This document shows, one piece after another, positions 42,879 to 52,290 of a DNA stretch of 64,000 nucleotides (positions are counted from its first letter, which is position 1; each line of letters starts with the position of its first letter). Made by a program: the position numbers and the translations under genes. The notes under the pieces were generated by a model. That model did no database searches. It was not told the origin of the DNA and was given only the letters and a program-made list of their open reading frames with translations. The stretch is from Olsenella sp. KGMB02461 (GTDB lineage Bacteria > Actinomycetota > Coriobacteriia > Coriobacteriales > Atopobiaceae), in NCBI RefSeq assembly GCF_012584445.1, contig NZ_JABAHI010000008.1:62001-126000 (forward strand), given 5' to 3'.

Positions 42879-45613
42879 TACTCATCGCCTCCCTTCGCGT
42901 CTCGATCCTTTGGCTCGGGTGTCTCTTCAGGCGCGGGCCCCGCCGCCTCATCGGTGCTGTGACTGAGAAGCGTTTCCAGGCGCTCTTTGGCCTTGTCGTG
43001 GCTCTCATCCAGCTTGCGCATGGCTGAGAAGGGGGCGAAAGGCGCCACCTCATGGTTGAGCCGGTCGCTTACCATGGCCATGATCTGGGATTGGGGGAGC
43101 TCGGAAAGCCCCATCTTTTGGGCAGCCATGTCGTGGATGTACTCGATGGCCACCAGATAGAGGATGAGCAGCAATATGGAGACGATCCAGAGGATGAGCA
43201 CTGCAAACTTGATCTCTTGAGTGGCTATGAACAGAGGGATGAGCAGCACGGTGGAGCAGAGCAGCAGGGCGCGGAAGCCCCAGTGCACCATGGTTTCGTA
43301 GTGCGTGTTGAACCAGGCCATGCGCATCTCGAACACCTGGCGGTAGGCGGCAGAATCCAGCGCTGCCTTGAGCAGGGTGGTGAGTCGGAAGTTGGCCTGG
43401 GGAGGCTCGGTCTCCTCGCAGGCCATAAGGTCTGTCTCGCGGAGCTTGGCGTCAAAGAGGCGGTTGATGTTGAGCAAATGGCGCCGCAATGCCACGCCAA
43501 TGATGAGCGAGGGGATCACATAGAGCAGCAGGATGCAAAGGTTCTCGACGTAATAGCTGCCATAAAAGCCGGCGATGGCCTCGCGCATGGCGTTGTTGCC
43601 GTAGGTGAAGGGCAGCCAGGGGTAGAGGGCCTGAAAGAATCCCGGCTGCATCTGAATGGGGTAGAGGCCGGAGGACCCCGGGATTTGCAGGATCAGAATA
43701 ACCACTGCAAGGGCTTTGCCCACATGCTTTAGGGCCACGGCCAGCGCGTAGATCATATTGACATAGACAAAGGACTCCACCAGCCCCGCAAAGACAAAGG
43801 CGGCCGGATGGACGCATTGGATGCCTAGCGCGATGTCGCCTATGCAGGTAATAAGCGCTTGCAGGATGCCCACCAGGTTAAGGAGCATCCACCTTCCAAA
43901 GTAGGCCTGCCACGGCTTGAAGTCGCCCACCTGTTCGCGGTCCACTTCAAGCTTGTAGATGGATACCAGCACGAAGCCACCTACAAACAGGGCTACATCG
44001 GTATAGAAGGGGGTGACGCCAGTGCCATAGTTGGCCACCGGATAGACCGTCTTCTCATCGATGGTCACAGGAGATGACATAAATGAGGAAATCTGATCTG
44101 TATTGGCCCCTGTATAGGTTCTCAAAGCTTCCATTACCTGGGAGCTGTCGATGGCAGAGAGGTCAGTGGCCAGGTTGTCCAACGATTTTAAGGCATTGTC
44201 CAAAGAGGTCTGGGTGCTTCCAAGTGCCGTGGACGCCTGATCCAAGGTGGAGGCCAAGGAGTCGAGAGACACCTGAGCTTGGTCCAAAAGGCTATCCAGG
44301 CTGCCTAGGGTGCCAGCCAATCCATTGCCTGCCGAGGAGAACGAGTCCAAGGCGCTTGTAAGATGGGGGAGGGCCTCATCAGCCAGTGCTTGGCGCGTGG
44401 ACAACAGGTTGTTGGCGGTCGATTGCACCTCGTCATTGATGGACTGAGCTGCGTCGTTGGTCTCATTGGTGGAGGTTTGGGCCGCATCCAGCGCGGTCTT
44501 CAGCTTGTCCAGCAGGGCTTGTTGGGCGCTAAGCTGCTGGCCTAGACGCTGGGACTCGGCTTTAAGGCGACTCTTGAGATCTGCGATGGATCCAGTGTCT
44601 GGCAGGGCGGCGATGGCATTGTCTAGCGAGGTCTTTGAGGCGCTCAGCGAGTCCTGGGTGGATTGCAACCGGGTGGCCACCGAGCTTAGCGTGCCGTTGG
44701 CAGAGCTCAGCGTGCCGTGTATGGCAGCCATGTTCGAGGCGGCCTCAGAAGAGATGCCAGAGATGGTGGTGGCGCCATTCACCAGAGAGCTGTCGAGCTT
44801 TTGGGCAAGCGCGTTGGTCTTGGTGCGCGTGGTCTCCAGCGAGCCTAGGGCGTGCTCCAGATTGGCGCGGGCGTTCTCACCTGACGTCTTGAGCTGGGAG
44901 GTGGTGGCTTTGGCCTCCACAATGGTGCCTTTGGCCGCTTGGCAGGAGCTTTGGGTATCTTTGAGCAGCTGCGAGATGGAGGCGATCTGATCGCGGGCAT
45001 CCAACACTTTTTGGCGGGCGGCGTCGGTGCCTGAGGAAGTGCGGTTCTCTAGAGTGAGTCCCTCGGTCTTGGCTGCCTCCACCACGGCGGTGGTCACTGT
45101 CTCAACAAACGAATCGTCGATGGAGCTCTCTACTGTGGAGGCCCCGGAGTCGGTGACTTTGGGAGCCACGGCGCTGAGCTTCTCGTTTACGTAGTATTCA
45201 AGCTCAGGTCGGGTGATGTTTCCAGTAAGCACTGAGGCGAGGTCTTTTGAGAAATCCTCCGGAATGACGAGGGCGGCATAGTAGCGGCCGGATTCCACAC
45301 CTGCTTTGGCCTCGGCGGCGTCTACGAAGGTCCAGCCCAGCTTGTGGTTGTCCTTGAGTTGGGATTCCACCTGAGCGCCCACATTGATGGCGGTGGCGCC
45401 CTTATCGGCAAAGTCCACAGATGCCCCAGCATCTTGATTAGCCACCGCCACAGGCATGGTGGAAGTATTGGCATAGGGGTCCCAGTTGGCCAAGATGTTC
45501 AACCAGGCATAGGCGGCGGGAATGATGGCGACGCCAATGGTGATCACTATGGCCACGGGGTTTTTAAGAATGCGAAGCAGATCCCGCTTGAAGATGGCAA
45601 AGACGGTGTGCAA
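42878..45613 (-). CDS. YhgE/Pip family membrane protein 2
   Basis: About 911 residues if TTG 45613 is the start (AAGGAGCG is four to five bases upstream, and MHTVFAIFKRDLLRILKNP is a typical YhgE beginning); an ATG at 45724 would add a non-hydrophobic leader. The layout equals that of the downstream paralog: one N-terminal helix, the WDPYANTSTMPVAVANQDAG motif, a long heptad-rich outside part with near-repeats (LGSTQTSLDNALKSLDNL), and a C-terminal ABC-2-like membrane block with SSGLYPIQMQPGFFQALYPWLPFTYGNNAMREAIAG. It adds a second membrane pair and a charged cytosolic tail of about 100 residues. The two genes form an operon and may work as a heterodimer; this is inference. Confidence 0.84.
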   Translation of the reverse strand: MHTVFAIFKRDLLRILKNPVAIVITIGVAIIPAAYAWLNILANWDPYANTSTMPVAVANQDAGASVDFADKGATAINVGAQVESQLKDNHKLGWTFVDAAEAKAGVESGRYYAALVIPEDFSKDLASVLTGNITRPELEYYVNEKLSAVAPKVTDSGASTVESSIDDSFVETVTTAVVEAAKTEGLTLENRTSSGTDAARQKVLDARDQIASISQLLKDTQSSCQAAKGTIVEAKATTSQLKTSGENARANLEHALGSLETTRTKTNALAQKLDSSLVNGATTISGISSEAASNMAAIHGTLSSANGTLSSVATRLQSTQDSLSASKTSLDNAIAALPDTGSIADLKSRLKAESQRLGQQLSAQQALLDKLKTALDAAQTSTNETNDAAQSINDEVQSTANNLLSTRQALADEALPHLTSALDSFSSAGNGLAGTLGSLDSLLDQAQVSLDSLASTLDQASTALGSTQTSLDNALKSLDNLATDLSAIDSSQVMEALRTYTGANTDQISSFMSSPVTIDEKTVYPVANYGTGVTPFYTDVALFVGGFVLVSIYKLEVDREQVGDFKPWQAYFGRWMLLNLVGILQALITCIGDIALGIQCVHPAAFVFAGLVESFVYVNMIYALAVALKHVGKALAVVILILQIPGSSGLYPIQMQPGFFQALYPWLPFTYGNNAMREAIAGFYGSYYVENLCILLLYVIPSLIIGVALRRHLLNINRLFDAKLRETDLMACEETEPPQANFRLTTLLKAALDSAAYRQVFEMRMAWFNTHYETMVHWGFRALLLCSTVLLIPLFIATQEIKFAVLILWIVSILLLILYLVAIEYIHDMAAQKMGLSELPQSQIMAMVSDRLNHEVAPFAPFSAMRKLDESHDKAKERLETLLSHSTDEAAGPAPEETPEPKDRDAKGGDE

Positions 45614-45899
45614 CAGCGCTCCTTGGACTCGTGAGTTAAGAACCCGGCGTTTTAGAAAGGCGATCGCTCCACAAGGGAGAGCGCCCTTTGAGCCGGCACG
45701 ACATGGTACTCCAAAAACGTTCACAACAATGAACTGGTTAATGCCTAATATGCCCCCGTAAGAACGAGGCGCATAACAGGAGTGCCGCAGTCTCTACTTC
45801 TTGTCCCCATTTTCTAAAACCTTGTGTATCAGAAAGAACGCGCAACACCTTGCGAGTCTTGTTGGGGTAGAGTCCCCTATGCCGTCAAGAGGTACGACG

Positions 45900-46014
45900 C
45901 GTCTGCGCCGTGCACAGAGCAGAGGGACCGAGCCCTAGGAAGCTCCGGCAACCCGCCTCAAAAGCGAGGTAGGGTGCCACATCTCGGCAAATGCTCGAAG
46001 CATTTGGAAGACGG
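45900..46014 (+). promoter_or_regulatory. SAM riboswitch (S-box family) upstream of metK
   Basis: The core GAGGGACCGAGCCCTAGGAA, then CTCCGGCAACC and AGGTAGGGTGCCACA, matches the conserved SAM-I/SAM-IV aptamer core (GRxxGGCAACC ... GGTGC). A closing helix CGTCT (45900-45904) with AGACG (46010-46014) and an AAATGCT/AGCATTT hairpin near the 3' side fit the layout. Limits are approximate. Binding of S-adenosylmethionine should favour the terminator downstream and shut off metK. Whether it is SAM-I or the SAM-I/IV variant needs covariance scoring. Confidence 0.85.
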
Positions 46015-46034
46015 GGGAATTCGCTGATTATTTG

Positions 46035-46073
46035 AAGGTCCCCTGGGTAGTAACGGGGGGACCTTATTTTTTT
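46035..46073 (+). terminator. Riboswitch-controlled terminator before metK
   Basis: AAGGTCCCC (46035-46043) pairs with GGGGACCTT (46057-46065), followed by A and a T7 tract. It stands 79 bases before the metK start and serves as the expression platform. Confidence 0.9.
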
Positions 46074-46151
46074 GCGTCCCCGCAGCCGGTCATCCTAGGC
46101 CGGCTGGTACAGGAGCGCAGCCTAAGTCTTTAAGCTGCAGAAGGAGTAGCA

Positions 46152-47429
46152 ATGGCGAGCAATGTCACCTATTTCACCTCTGAGAGCGTTACAGAGGGCC
46201 ATCCTGACAAGATTTGCGACCAGGTGTCGGATGCCATCCTCGACGCCATCCTAGCCAAAGAGACCGATCTTCAAAACAAGGGCTATGTGTCTCCTTCGGG
46301 CAAGCCGGCAAACGTGGACGACGTGCGTTGCGCCTGCGAGACCTTTGTGACCACCGGTACCGTGCTTGTGGCAGGCGAGATTCGCACCCAGGCCTACGTG
46401 GACGTCCAAAAGATTGCCCGCGACGTGATACGCAACATTGGCTACGATGACCCCAGCTATGGCTTTGATGCAGATACCTGCGGCGTCATCAACATGATCC
46501 ACGAGCAGTCCCCCGACATCGCCATGGGCGTCGACGAGTCTTTTGCCGCCCAGCGCGGCGAGGCCGAGGAGGATATCGACCGCGTGGGCGCCGGCGACCA
46601 GGGCATGATGTTTGGCTATGCCACAGACGAGACCCCGGCCCTCATGCCCATGCCCGCCTATCTGGCTCAAAAGCTGGCTCTGCGCCTGGCGGAGGTGCGC
46701 AAGAACGGCACTGTGCCCTACCTGCGCCCCGACGGCAAGACCCAGGTGACTGTCAAGTACGAGGACGGCAAGCCTGTGGCCGTGACCGCCATCGTCATCT
46801 CCACCCAGCACGATCCTGAGGTGGAGTCCATGGACACCATCCGCAAGGACATGATCGAGCAGGTCATCGAGCCGGTCTTCGCCCAAGACAACATCGACTG
46901 GCAGGACGCAGAGATCTTTGTGAACCCCACCGGCCGCTTTGTGGTGGGCGGCCCCATGGGCGATACCGGCCTTACCGGTCGCAAGATCATCGTGGATACC
47001 TACGGCGGCATGGGCCGTCACGGCGGCGGCGCCTTCTCCGGCAAGGATGCCACCAAAGTGGACCGCTCCGCTGCCTACGCTGCCCGTTGGGTTGCCAAGA
47101 ACGTAGTGGCCGCCGGCCTTGCCAACCGCTGCGAGGTGGAGCTGGCCTACGCCATTGGCGTCTCTCGCCCCATCTCCGTGCTGGTGGACACCCATCACAC
47201 CGGCGTCGTGCCTGACAACGTCATCGAGCAGGCCGTCAAAGAGGTCTTCGACCTTCGCCCCGGCGCCATCATCCGCGACCTCAAGCTGCGCCGTCCCATC
47301 TTCCAAAAGACTGCTGCCTATGGCCACTTTGGCCGCCAGGACGCAGACTTCACCTGGGAAGACACCAACAAGGTGGAGCAGCTCAAGGATGCTGTCGCCA
47401 AGATCGAGGCCGCCCGTCTCGAAGCCTAA
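46152..47429 (+). CDS. metK: S-adenosylmethionine synthetase
   Basis: A 425-residue enzyme making AdoMet from methionine and ATP. ATG 46152 follows GAAGGAG. Signatures: [24 protein letters not shown] at the N-terminus, the [12 protein letters not shown] loop, [10 protein letters not shown], and the P-loop-like [23 protein letters not shown]. It is about 25 residues longer than the E. coli enzyme, with an insert near residue 30-45 ([22 protein letters not shown]). Regulated by the SAM riboswitch and attenuator in its leader. Confidence 0.98.
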   Translation: MASNVTYFTSESVTEGHPDKICDQVSDAILDAILAKETDLQNKGYVSPSGKPANVDDVRCACETFVTTGTVLVAGEIRTQAYVDVQKIARDVIRNIGYDDPSYGFDADTCGVINMIHEQSPDIAMGVDESFAAQRGEAEEDIDRVGAGDQGMMFGYATDETPALMPMPAYLAQKLALRLAEVRKNGTVPYLRPDGKTQVTVKYEDGKPVAVTAIVISTQHDPEVESMDTIRKDMIEQVIEPVFAQDNIDWQDAEIFVNPTGRFVVGGPMGDTGLTGRKIIVDTYGGMGRHGGGAFSGKDATKVDRSAAYAARWVAKNVVAAGLANRCEVELAYAIGVSRPISVLVDTHHTGVVPDNVIEQAVKEVFDLRPGAIIRDLKLRRPIFQKTAAYGHFGRQDADFTWEDTNKVEQLKDAVAKIEAARLEA

Positions 47430-47494
47430 TGACCTCGTACCTTAGAACCCGTGCTTCTGCACGTCTCGCCCACAGATATGGGCTAGGCTTTAGG

Positions 47495-47530
47495 CCCCCA
47501 AAGCGCTCCGGTGACTTTGGGGGTCCTTTT
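47495..47530 (+). terminator. Terminator of metK
   Basis: CCCCCAAAG (47495-47503) pairs perfectly with CTTTGGGGG (47515-47523), followed by TCCTTTT. Confidence 0.88.
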
Positions 47531-47678
47531 GGTTAAGCTGCCAAATCGCACTGTCAGGGGCTCTTGGCTATTCTGGAATCCCAAGATGCCAAGAAATCCG
47601 CGCCCTCGCCACCTGCACTGCTTCCGCTGCTGAGCTGGCGCTAATAAGACCTGCAATCCCCTGCGAGAGGAAACGTTT

Positions 47679-49979
47679 GTGGCCCAGTATGCCTCCATAG
47701 TGCTCGACATCCCTACGAGGGCTCTGACCAGCACCTATGACTACCGAGTCCCAGAAGAGCTGGGATCCCAGGTAGAGGTGGGCTCTACGGTGCTGGTGAC
47801 GTTTTCTGGCCGTGCGGCGGTGGGCTATGTCACAAATCTGTCAGACCAGGTGAGCTCCGGCGTCAATCCTGACAAACTCCGCGATGTCGAGAGCGTGCTT
47901 GCGAGCCCGGCATTCGATCAGACAGCTGCCCAGGTTGCGCTCTGGATGGCTCAGGAATATGCTGCCCCTCCTTCGGCCTGCCTACGACTGCTGCTGCCGC
48001 CCGGCCAAACGGTGAAGGTGCATAAGAGTCAGAAAGGCGGTCCTTGGGAGCTCATCAATGAGCAGGTGAGCGCCCCTGATGCCCGCTGGGTAAGTTTGAC
48101 CAATGATGGCAACGATTTCACCCCGCGCAAGAATGCCACACGACAACGAGAAGTGTTGGCAGCTTTGGCAGAGGGTCCCCAGCGCTTGGCAGACCTTAAA
48201 GCTTTGATTCCTGGAGCTGCCAGCGTGGTGACCAACCTGGCCAAGCGCGGCGTGGTAGCCCTAGAAACTCGCACTTATGCTCGCGGAATGGAAACCACTA
48301 CCCTCTCCAGTGCCAAAGCGTCGCGACCTGCAGCGCTTACCCAAGGCCAGCAGCAGGCCGTCGCAGCCATAGAGGAAGCTCGCCAAAGCGCCAATGGCGA
48401 CGTGGTGTTGGTAGACGGCGTCACAGGCTCCGGCAAAACCGAGGTCTATCTCCAGGCCATCGAGTCCACCTTAGCCGCAGGTCAAGGGGCCATCGTGCTG
48501 GTCCCCGAGATCTCGCTTACCGCCCAAACCGTAGGCCGCTTTCGCAGCCGCTTTGGCGACCGCGTGTCCATCTTGCACTCCCGTCTCTCGGTAGGGGAGC
48601 GCCGCGATCAGTGGGAACGGTTGCGCACTGGAGAAGCCCAGGTAGTGGTAGGCGCTCGCTCGGCGCTTTTTGCACCTATCCATAACTTGGGTCTCATTGT
48701 GGTGGACGAGGAACACGAGCATTCCTACAAGCAGGATCAAGCCCCTCGTTACCAAGCCCGCGATGTGGCGGCACAGATGGCTCGCGAGCGGGGAGCAGCT
48801 TTGGTGTTGGGCAGTGCTACCCCTTCTATGGAGGCCATCCAGCGTGCCCAAGAAGGCGGCTGGCGTGGCGCCCGCTGGACGCGCGTGGCCATGGAAGAAC
48901 GTCCGGGCACCTCCCAGCTTCCCAGCGTGCGCATCGTAGACATGCGCCGGGAAGGCTCCAAGGGAGACGGCTCTCCCTTCTCGCCTACGCTGGCTAAGGC
49001 GCTCAAAGAGAACTATCAGGCCAGGCGCAAATCGGTGCTGCTGCTCAACCGCCGAGGCTTCGCCAGCTTCCTCATGTGCCAAGACTGTGGCTGCGTGCCC
49101 GAGTGCCCCCACTGCTCCACAGCGCTTACCTATCACGAGCGCACTCATGAGCTGGTGTGCCACAGCTGCGGATCCAGCTGGTCCATCAACGCCTATCCCA
49201 ATCCCTACACCCACTGCCCTTCCTGCGGCAGCCGCTACCTGGCCGCCTATGGTGTGGGCACTCAGCGGGTGGAAGACGAGCTTGCGCAGCTTTTGCCCGG
49301 CGCCCCCATCATTCGCATGGATGCCGACACCACCAAAACCAAAGGCGCCCATCAGACCTTGCTCGAAGAGTTCGATGCGGCAGAGGGTGCCGTGCTCATT
49401 GGCACTCAGATGATCGCCAAGGGCCTGGATTTTCCCGAGGTCACACTGGTGGGTGTCATCAATGCCGACACTACTTTGAAGCTTCCAGACTTTCGTGCCG
49501 GCGAGCGCACCTACGACCTATTAGAGCAGGTGGCTGGGCGTGCCGGTCGCGGTCAGGAAGCCGGCCAGGTGATCGTTCAAACCTACTGGCCTACCCACCC
49601 TGCCATTACCTCGGTGGCAAGCCATGACCGCTATGGGTTCCGCTCATGGGAGCTGGCCCAGCGCCAAGAGGCCGGCTATCCGCCCTTCGCTCGCCTAGGA
49701 AACATCACGGTGTCTGGCACTAACGGCCGTCATGTACAGCAGGTGGTGCAAGACATCGCTGCTCAGCTGCGCCAACGCACGCAAGATCTCGCTGGCTGGC
49801 AGATCCTCGGCCCTACCGAATGCGTAAAGGCCAAGGTCAAAGACCGTTACCGCTTCCATGTCCTTATAAAAGCTCCTACCACCGCAACCCTAGGCCCACT
49901 GCTGGCCGAGACCTGTGCGGCAGTGAACACCAAAGGTGTCTCTGTAGCTATCGACGTGGACCCCTACGACTTTATGTAG
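47679..49979 (+). CDS. priA: Primosomal replication restart helicase PriA
   Basis: A 766-residue SF2 helicase that reloads DnaB at stalled forks. GTG 47679 follows GAGAGGAAA. The N-terminal 3'-end-binding domain begins YASIVLDIPTRALTSTYDYRVPEEL. Walker A is GVTGSGKTEVYLQ, Walker B DEEHEHSYKQD, motif III GSATPS. Two zinc sites come from CQDCGCVPECPHC and CHSCG/CPSC. Helicase motifs V and VI are GTQMIAKGLDFPEVTLVGV and EQVAGRAGRG. In many actinobacteria PriA is degenerate, but here the ATPase motifs are intact, so helicase activity is expected. The last eight bases overlap the convergent reductase gene. Confidence 0.96.
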   Translation: MAQYASIVLDIPTRALTSTYDYRVPEELGSQVEVGSTVLVTFSGRAAVGYVTNLSDQVSSGVNPDKLRDVESVLASPAFDQTAAQVALWMAQEYAAPPSACLRLLLPPGQTVKVHKSQKGGPWELINEQVSAPDARWVSLTNDGNDFTPRKNATRQREVLAALAEGPQRLADLKALIPGAASVVTNLAKRGVVALETRTYARGMETTTLSSAKASRPAALTQGQQQAVAAIEEARQSANGDVVLVDGVTGSGKTEVYLQAIESTLAAGQGAIVLVPEISLTAQTVGRFRSRFGDRVSILHSRLSVGERRDQWERLRTGEAQVVVGARSALFAPIHNLGLIVVDEEHEHSYKQDQAPRYQARDVAAQMARERGAALVLGSATPSMEAIQRAQEGGWRGARWTRVAMEERPGTSQLPSVRIVDMRREGSKGDGSPFSPTLAKALKENYQARRKSVLLLNRRGFASFLMCQDCGCVPECPHCSTALTYHERTHELVCHSCGSSWSINAYPNPYTHCPSCGSRYLAAYGVGTQRVEDELAQLLPGAPIIRMDADTTKTKGAHQTLLEEFDAAEGAVLIGTQMIAKGLDFPEVTLVGVINADTTLKLPDFRAGERTYDLLEQVAGRAGRGQEAGQVIVQTYWPTHPAITSVASHDRYGFRSWELAQRQEAGYPPFARLGNITVSGTNGRHVQQVVQDIAAQLRQRTQDLAGWQILGPTECVKAKVKDRYRFHVLIKAPTTATLGPLLAETCAAVNTKGVSVAIDVDPYDFM

Positions 49980-51012
49980 TCAGCCTTGTAGGATTAGTCC
50001 CCTCATTGGCATAGAGTGCTTGAATATCTTCGTCGGCGCGGTCGCCATGAATCTCGATGGCTGCCAGCGCATCATCAAGCGCTTCAAGCTCGCTGGCGCT
50101 CAACCTCACCACCGTCGCTCCAAGATTCTCTTGCAACCTGTCTAGCCTACGAGCGCCAGGGATTGGCACTACAAAGTCATGGCGGTCGAGCATCCATGCC
50201 AGGGCAATCTGGGCCTTGGTTGCGCCCTTCTTAGCCGCCACTTGATCCAGCAGCTCCAGCAACGGCTCATTAGCCTCCATGTTCGCTTTGTTATAGCGCG
50301 TGATGCTGCGGCGCACATCGTCACCCACATATTCAGATTGCTCTTTGGGTGCATACTTACCCGATAAGAACCCTCCGCCCATTGGGGAGAAAGCCACAAA
50401 TCCAATGCCCAGCTGCCCACAGAGCGGAATCACTTCATTCTCAAACATGCGCTCCATCATGGAGTGTTCACTCTGAACCGCCGTAAGCGGGCAGGCTCCA
50501 TAGCCTCGCTTGATCTCCTTGGGAGTCGACTGCGATTGGCCCCAGCCATGAATCAAGCCTTCATCAATCAAACGCCCCATGACTTCAGCTACCGCCTCTG
50601 GTGAAATAGTGTGATTCATCCGATGCTGATAGTACAAATCGACATAATCTGTCTCCAAGCGCTTCAGCGAAGCCTCCAAATGCTCGCGAATCACGCCATA
50701 GAGATCATATTTCACACGACTATCCATCGTAGTCTCTGGAATATGCAGCTTTGTAGCCAACACGATCTCAGATCTAAAGGGTGCCACCGCTTCGCCTACC
50801 AGGCGCTCGTTGTGGCCACCGCCATAGCCCTCGGCAGTATCAAAAAAGCTGTAGCCCATAGCATGGGCGCGGCGGATAAGATCCACCGACTCGTCCCAGT
50901 CTGGTCCAGGCCCATAACCATGGCTAAATCCCATGCAGCCTAAGCCCACTGCAGAGACTTCAAGAGGACAAGTAGCGCCAACACCCAGCGTGCGAGAAGG
51001 AACCTGCACCAT
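49972..51012 (-). CDS. Aldo/keto reductase
   Basis: A 346-residue NADPH-dependent oxidoreductase with the AKR TIM barrel. ATG 51012 follows CAGGAGG. The catalytic tetrad is Asp and Tyr in FFDTAEGYGGG, Lys in VLATKLH, and His in YYQHRMN. The C-terminal cofactor loop is VVPIPGARRLDRLQENLGA. It resembles the YajO/AKR13-type branch (MGFSHGYG, KRLETDYVDLYYQHR). The substrate cannot be named. It is the last gene before the accessory island and shares its 3' end with priA. Confidence 0.92.
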   Translation of the reverse strand: MVQVPSRTLGVGATCPLEVSAVGLGCMGFSHGYGPGPDWDESVDLIRRAHAMGYSFFDTAEGYGGGHNERLVGEAVAPFRSEIVLATKLHIPETTMDSRVKYDLYGVIREHLEASLKRLETDYVDLYYQHRMNHTISPEAVAEVMGRLIDEGLIHGWGQSQSTPKEIKRGYGACPLTAVQSEHSMMERMFENEVIPLCGQLGIGFVAFSPMGGGFLSGKYAPKEQSEYVGDDVRRSITRYNKANMEANEPLLELLDQVAAKKGATKAQIALAWMLDRHDFVVPIPGARRLDRLQENLGATVVRLSASELEALDDALAAIEIHGDRADEDIQALYANEGTNPTRLTT

Positions 51013-51133
51013 AAGTGCCTCCTGTGCCTGAAAGCCGCCTGATTTGGCCCTAGTTTAATCACGCATCAAATATGATCTGCTTCTCATTCAGCACGCTCGC
51101 AAAAAGCTCCTGTTCACGTAAGGAAATGCTTAA

Positions 51134-51439
51134 CTACTTCGGCCTGCTCACCCTCTGCGGCAGACTTTGAGGCGCTCTTGCCCGTCTATAATCCGTCTCG
51201 TAGGGATCCACTGCATCAATGACACGATCCGTGAGCGCAAAGGCATTGCAAATATTAAGGAGAGTCGCCAAGCTCACCGATGGATCTCCATTCTCTAAAC
51301 GAGACAACGTAGACCGAGAAACTCCCGCCATATCAGCAAGTTCATCTGAAGTAATGGTCTGAAGTCTTCGCCAATCGCGTATGGATTGCCCTATGTCTTT
51401 CGCTGCTTGGCGAGTTCTAAAGGGAAGAGCTCGTTTCAT
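51134..51439 (-). CDS. XRE-family helix-turn-helix regulator (HipB-like), orphan
   Basis: A 101-residue DNA-binding protein. Residues about 17-70 form an HTH_3 domain: IGQSIRDWRRLQTITSDELADMAGVSRSTLSRLENGDPSVSLATLLNICNAF. The tail RARAPQSLPQRVSRPK is basic. Similar proteins are antitoxins of HipA-type kinases, but no hipA follows here; the next gene on this strand, past the stop, is the reductase. It may be a solitary regulator or the remnant of a toxin-antitoxin pair. It is more AT-rich than core genes. Confidence 0.8.
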   Translation of the reverse strand: MKRALPFRTRQAAKDIGQSIRDWRRLQTITSDELADMAGVSRSTLSRLENGDPSVSLATLLNICNAFALTDRVIDAVDPYETDYRRARAPQSLPQRVSRPK

Positions 51440-51551
51440 GATCTACCTAACGTCGCGAATATGATACGGAATCAAGGTAGGTGTATCAAATAAACGACGT
51501 AAAAGGCGTGCCCATAAAGTATGGCCGCTAGGTTGGGAAAAGATTATCTCG

Positions 51552-51836
51552 CTAATAATGGTCGCGTAAAGAGAGGAAAAGCACGTAATCATCCTCAGGC
51601 TTATACACCAGACGGTTTTTATGATCAATTCGCCTAGACCACAAGCCCGATAAGTCTCCTTTTAGTGGCTCCGGTTTTCCTATGCCTTCGAAAGGAGTTC
51701 GACATATTTCTTCTACTAATCGATTAATTCTTCGTAATGTGGCTTTATCACCTGCTTGCCAAGAAAGATAATCTTCCCAAGAATCAGTCGTCCAAACTTT
51801 GTGGCGTCCTTTCTGACTACTCCTATTCACAGACAT
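51552..51836 (-). CDS. yoeB: YoeB-family mRNA interferase toxin
   Basis: A 94-residue ribosome-dependent RNase. ATG 51836 overlaps the antitoxin stop by 14 bases, as is common for coupled pairs; a further upstream ATG at 51857 is possible. The core [59 protein letters not shown] and terminal LRDHY match YoeB, including the catalytic Glu, Arg and the last His-Tyr. It cuts translated mRNA at the ribosomal A site when free of its antitoxin. The gene is AT-rich against the genome. Confidence 0.92.
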   Translation of the reverse strand: MSVNRSSQKGRHKVWTTDSWEDYLSWQAGDKATLRRINRLVEEICRTPFEGIGKPEPLKGDLSGLWSRRIDHKNRLVYKPEDDYVLFLSLRDHY

Positions 51837-52104
51837 TTGAGATATCCATGTCATCAATTAAGTCATGAATAAATACATCTCCTGATGCAGCCGAGGCTAC
51901 TCCTTTGAGTATTTTCTGATGAAGCTCTGGATTCTCGTAGATTCTTAACGTTTCCATGAGGGAGTCGTATTCAGAAGCATTCATTACTACGACATTTGAA
52001 GTCGGATCTTGGCTCGTGACGAGTATCTCGCAGGCATCATCACGAGTCTTATCAAGGTATTCCCGCAAATTGCGTCGAAACCCTGAGTAGCTTACACATT
52101 CCAT
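51823..52104 (-). CDS. yefM: YefM-family antitoxin
   Basis: A 93-residue protein of the Phd/YefM fold. ATG 52104 follows a strong AGGAGG. The N-terminal half ([51 protein letters not shown]) dimerises and binds DNA; the C-terminal part wraps YoeB. The pair is autoregulated in known systems. A palindrome with TGTACA lies just upstream. Confidence 0.92.
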   Translation of the reverse strand: MECVSYSGFRRNLREYLDKTRDDACEILVTSQDPTSNVVVMNASEYDSLMETLRIYENPELHQKILKGVASAASGDVFIHDLIDDMDISNVCE

Positions 52105-52131
52105 ATATAACCTCCTATATGTATACTGCTT

Positions 52132-52157
52132 ATATTGTACCAATATATGTACAATAT
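52132..52157 (-). promoter_or_regulatory. Candidate YefM operator
   Basis: ATATTGTAC (52132-52140) and GTACAATAT (52149-52157) form an inverted repeat with 8 bases between. It contains TGTACA, the core that E. coli YefM is known to bind. It lies about 30 bases upstream of the yefM start. Confidence 0.6.
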
Positions 52158-52290
52158 TTCACCTTTATCATGTGAACCTCAATCCAAGTCTATAAAATAG
52201 AACAAATGTACGTTATACTAAGCATCACCTCCTCCCCAGGATTGGTTTTCAGGCCAATCCAGCCTCTTAGTGCTCGTAGGGGAGGGCTGT

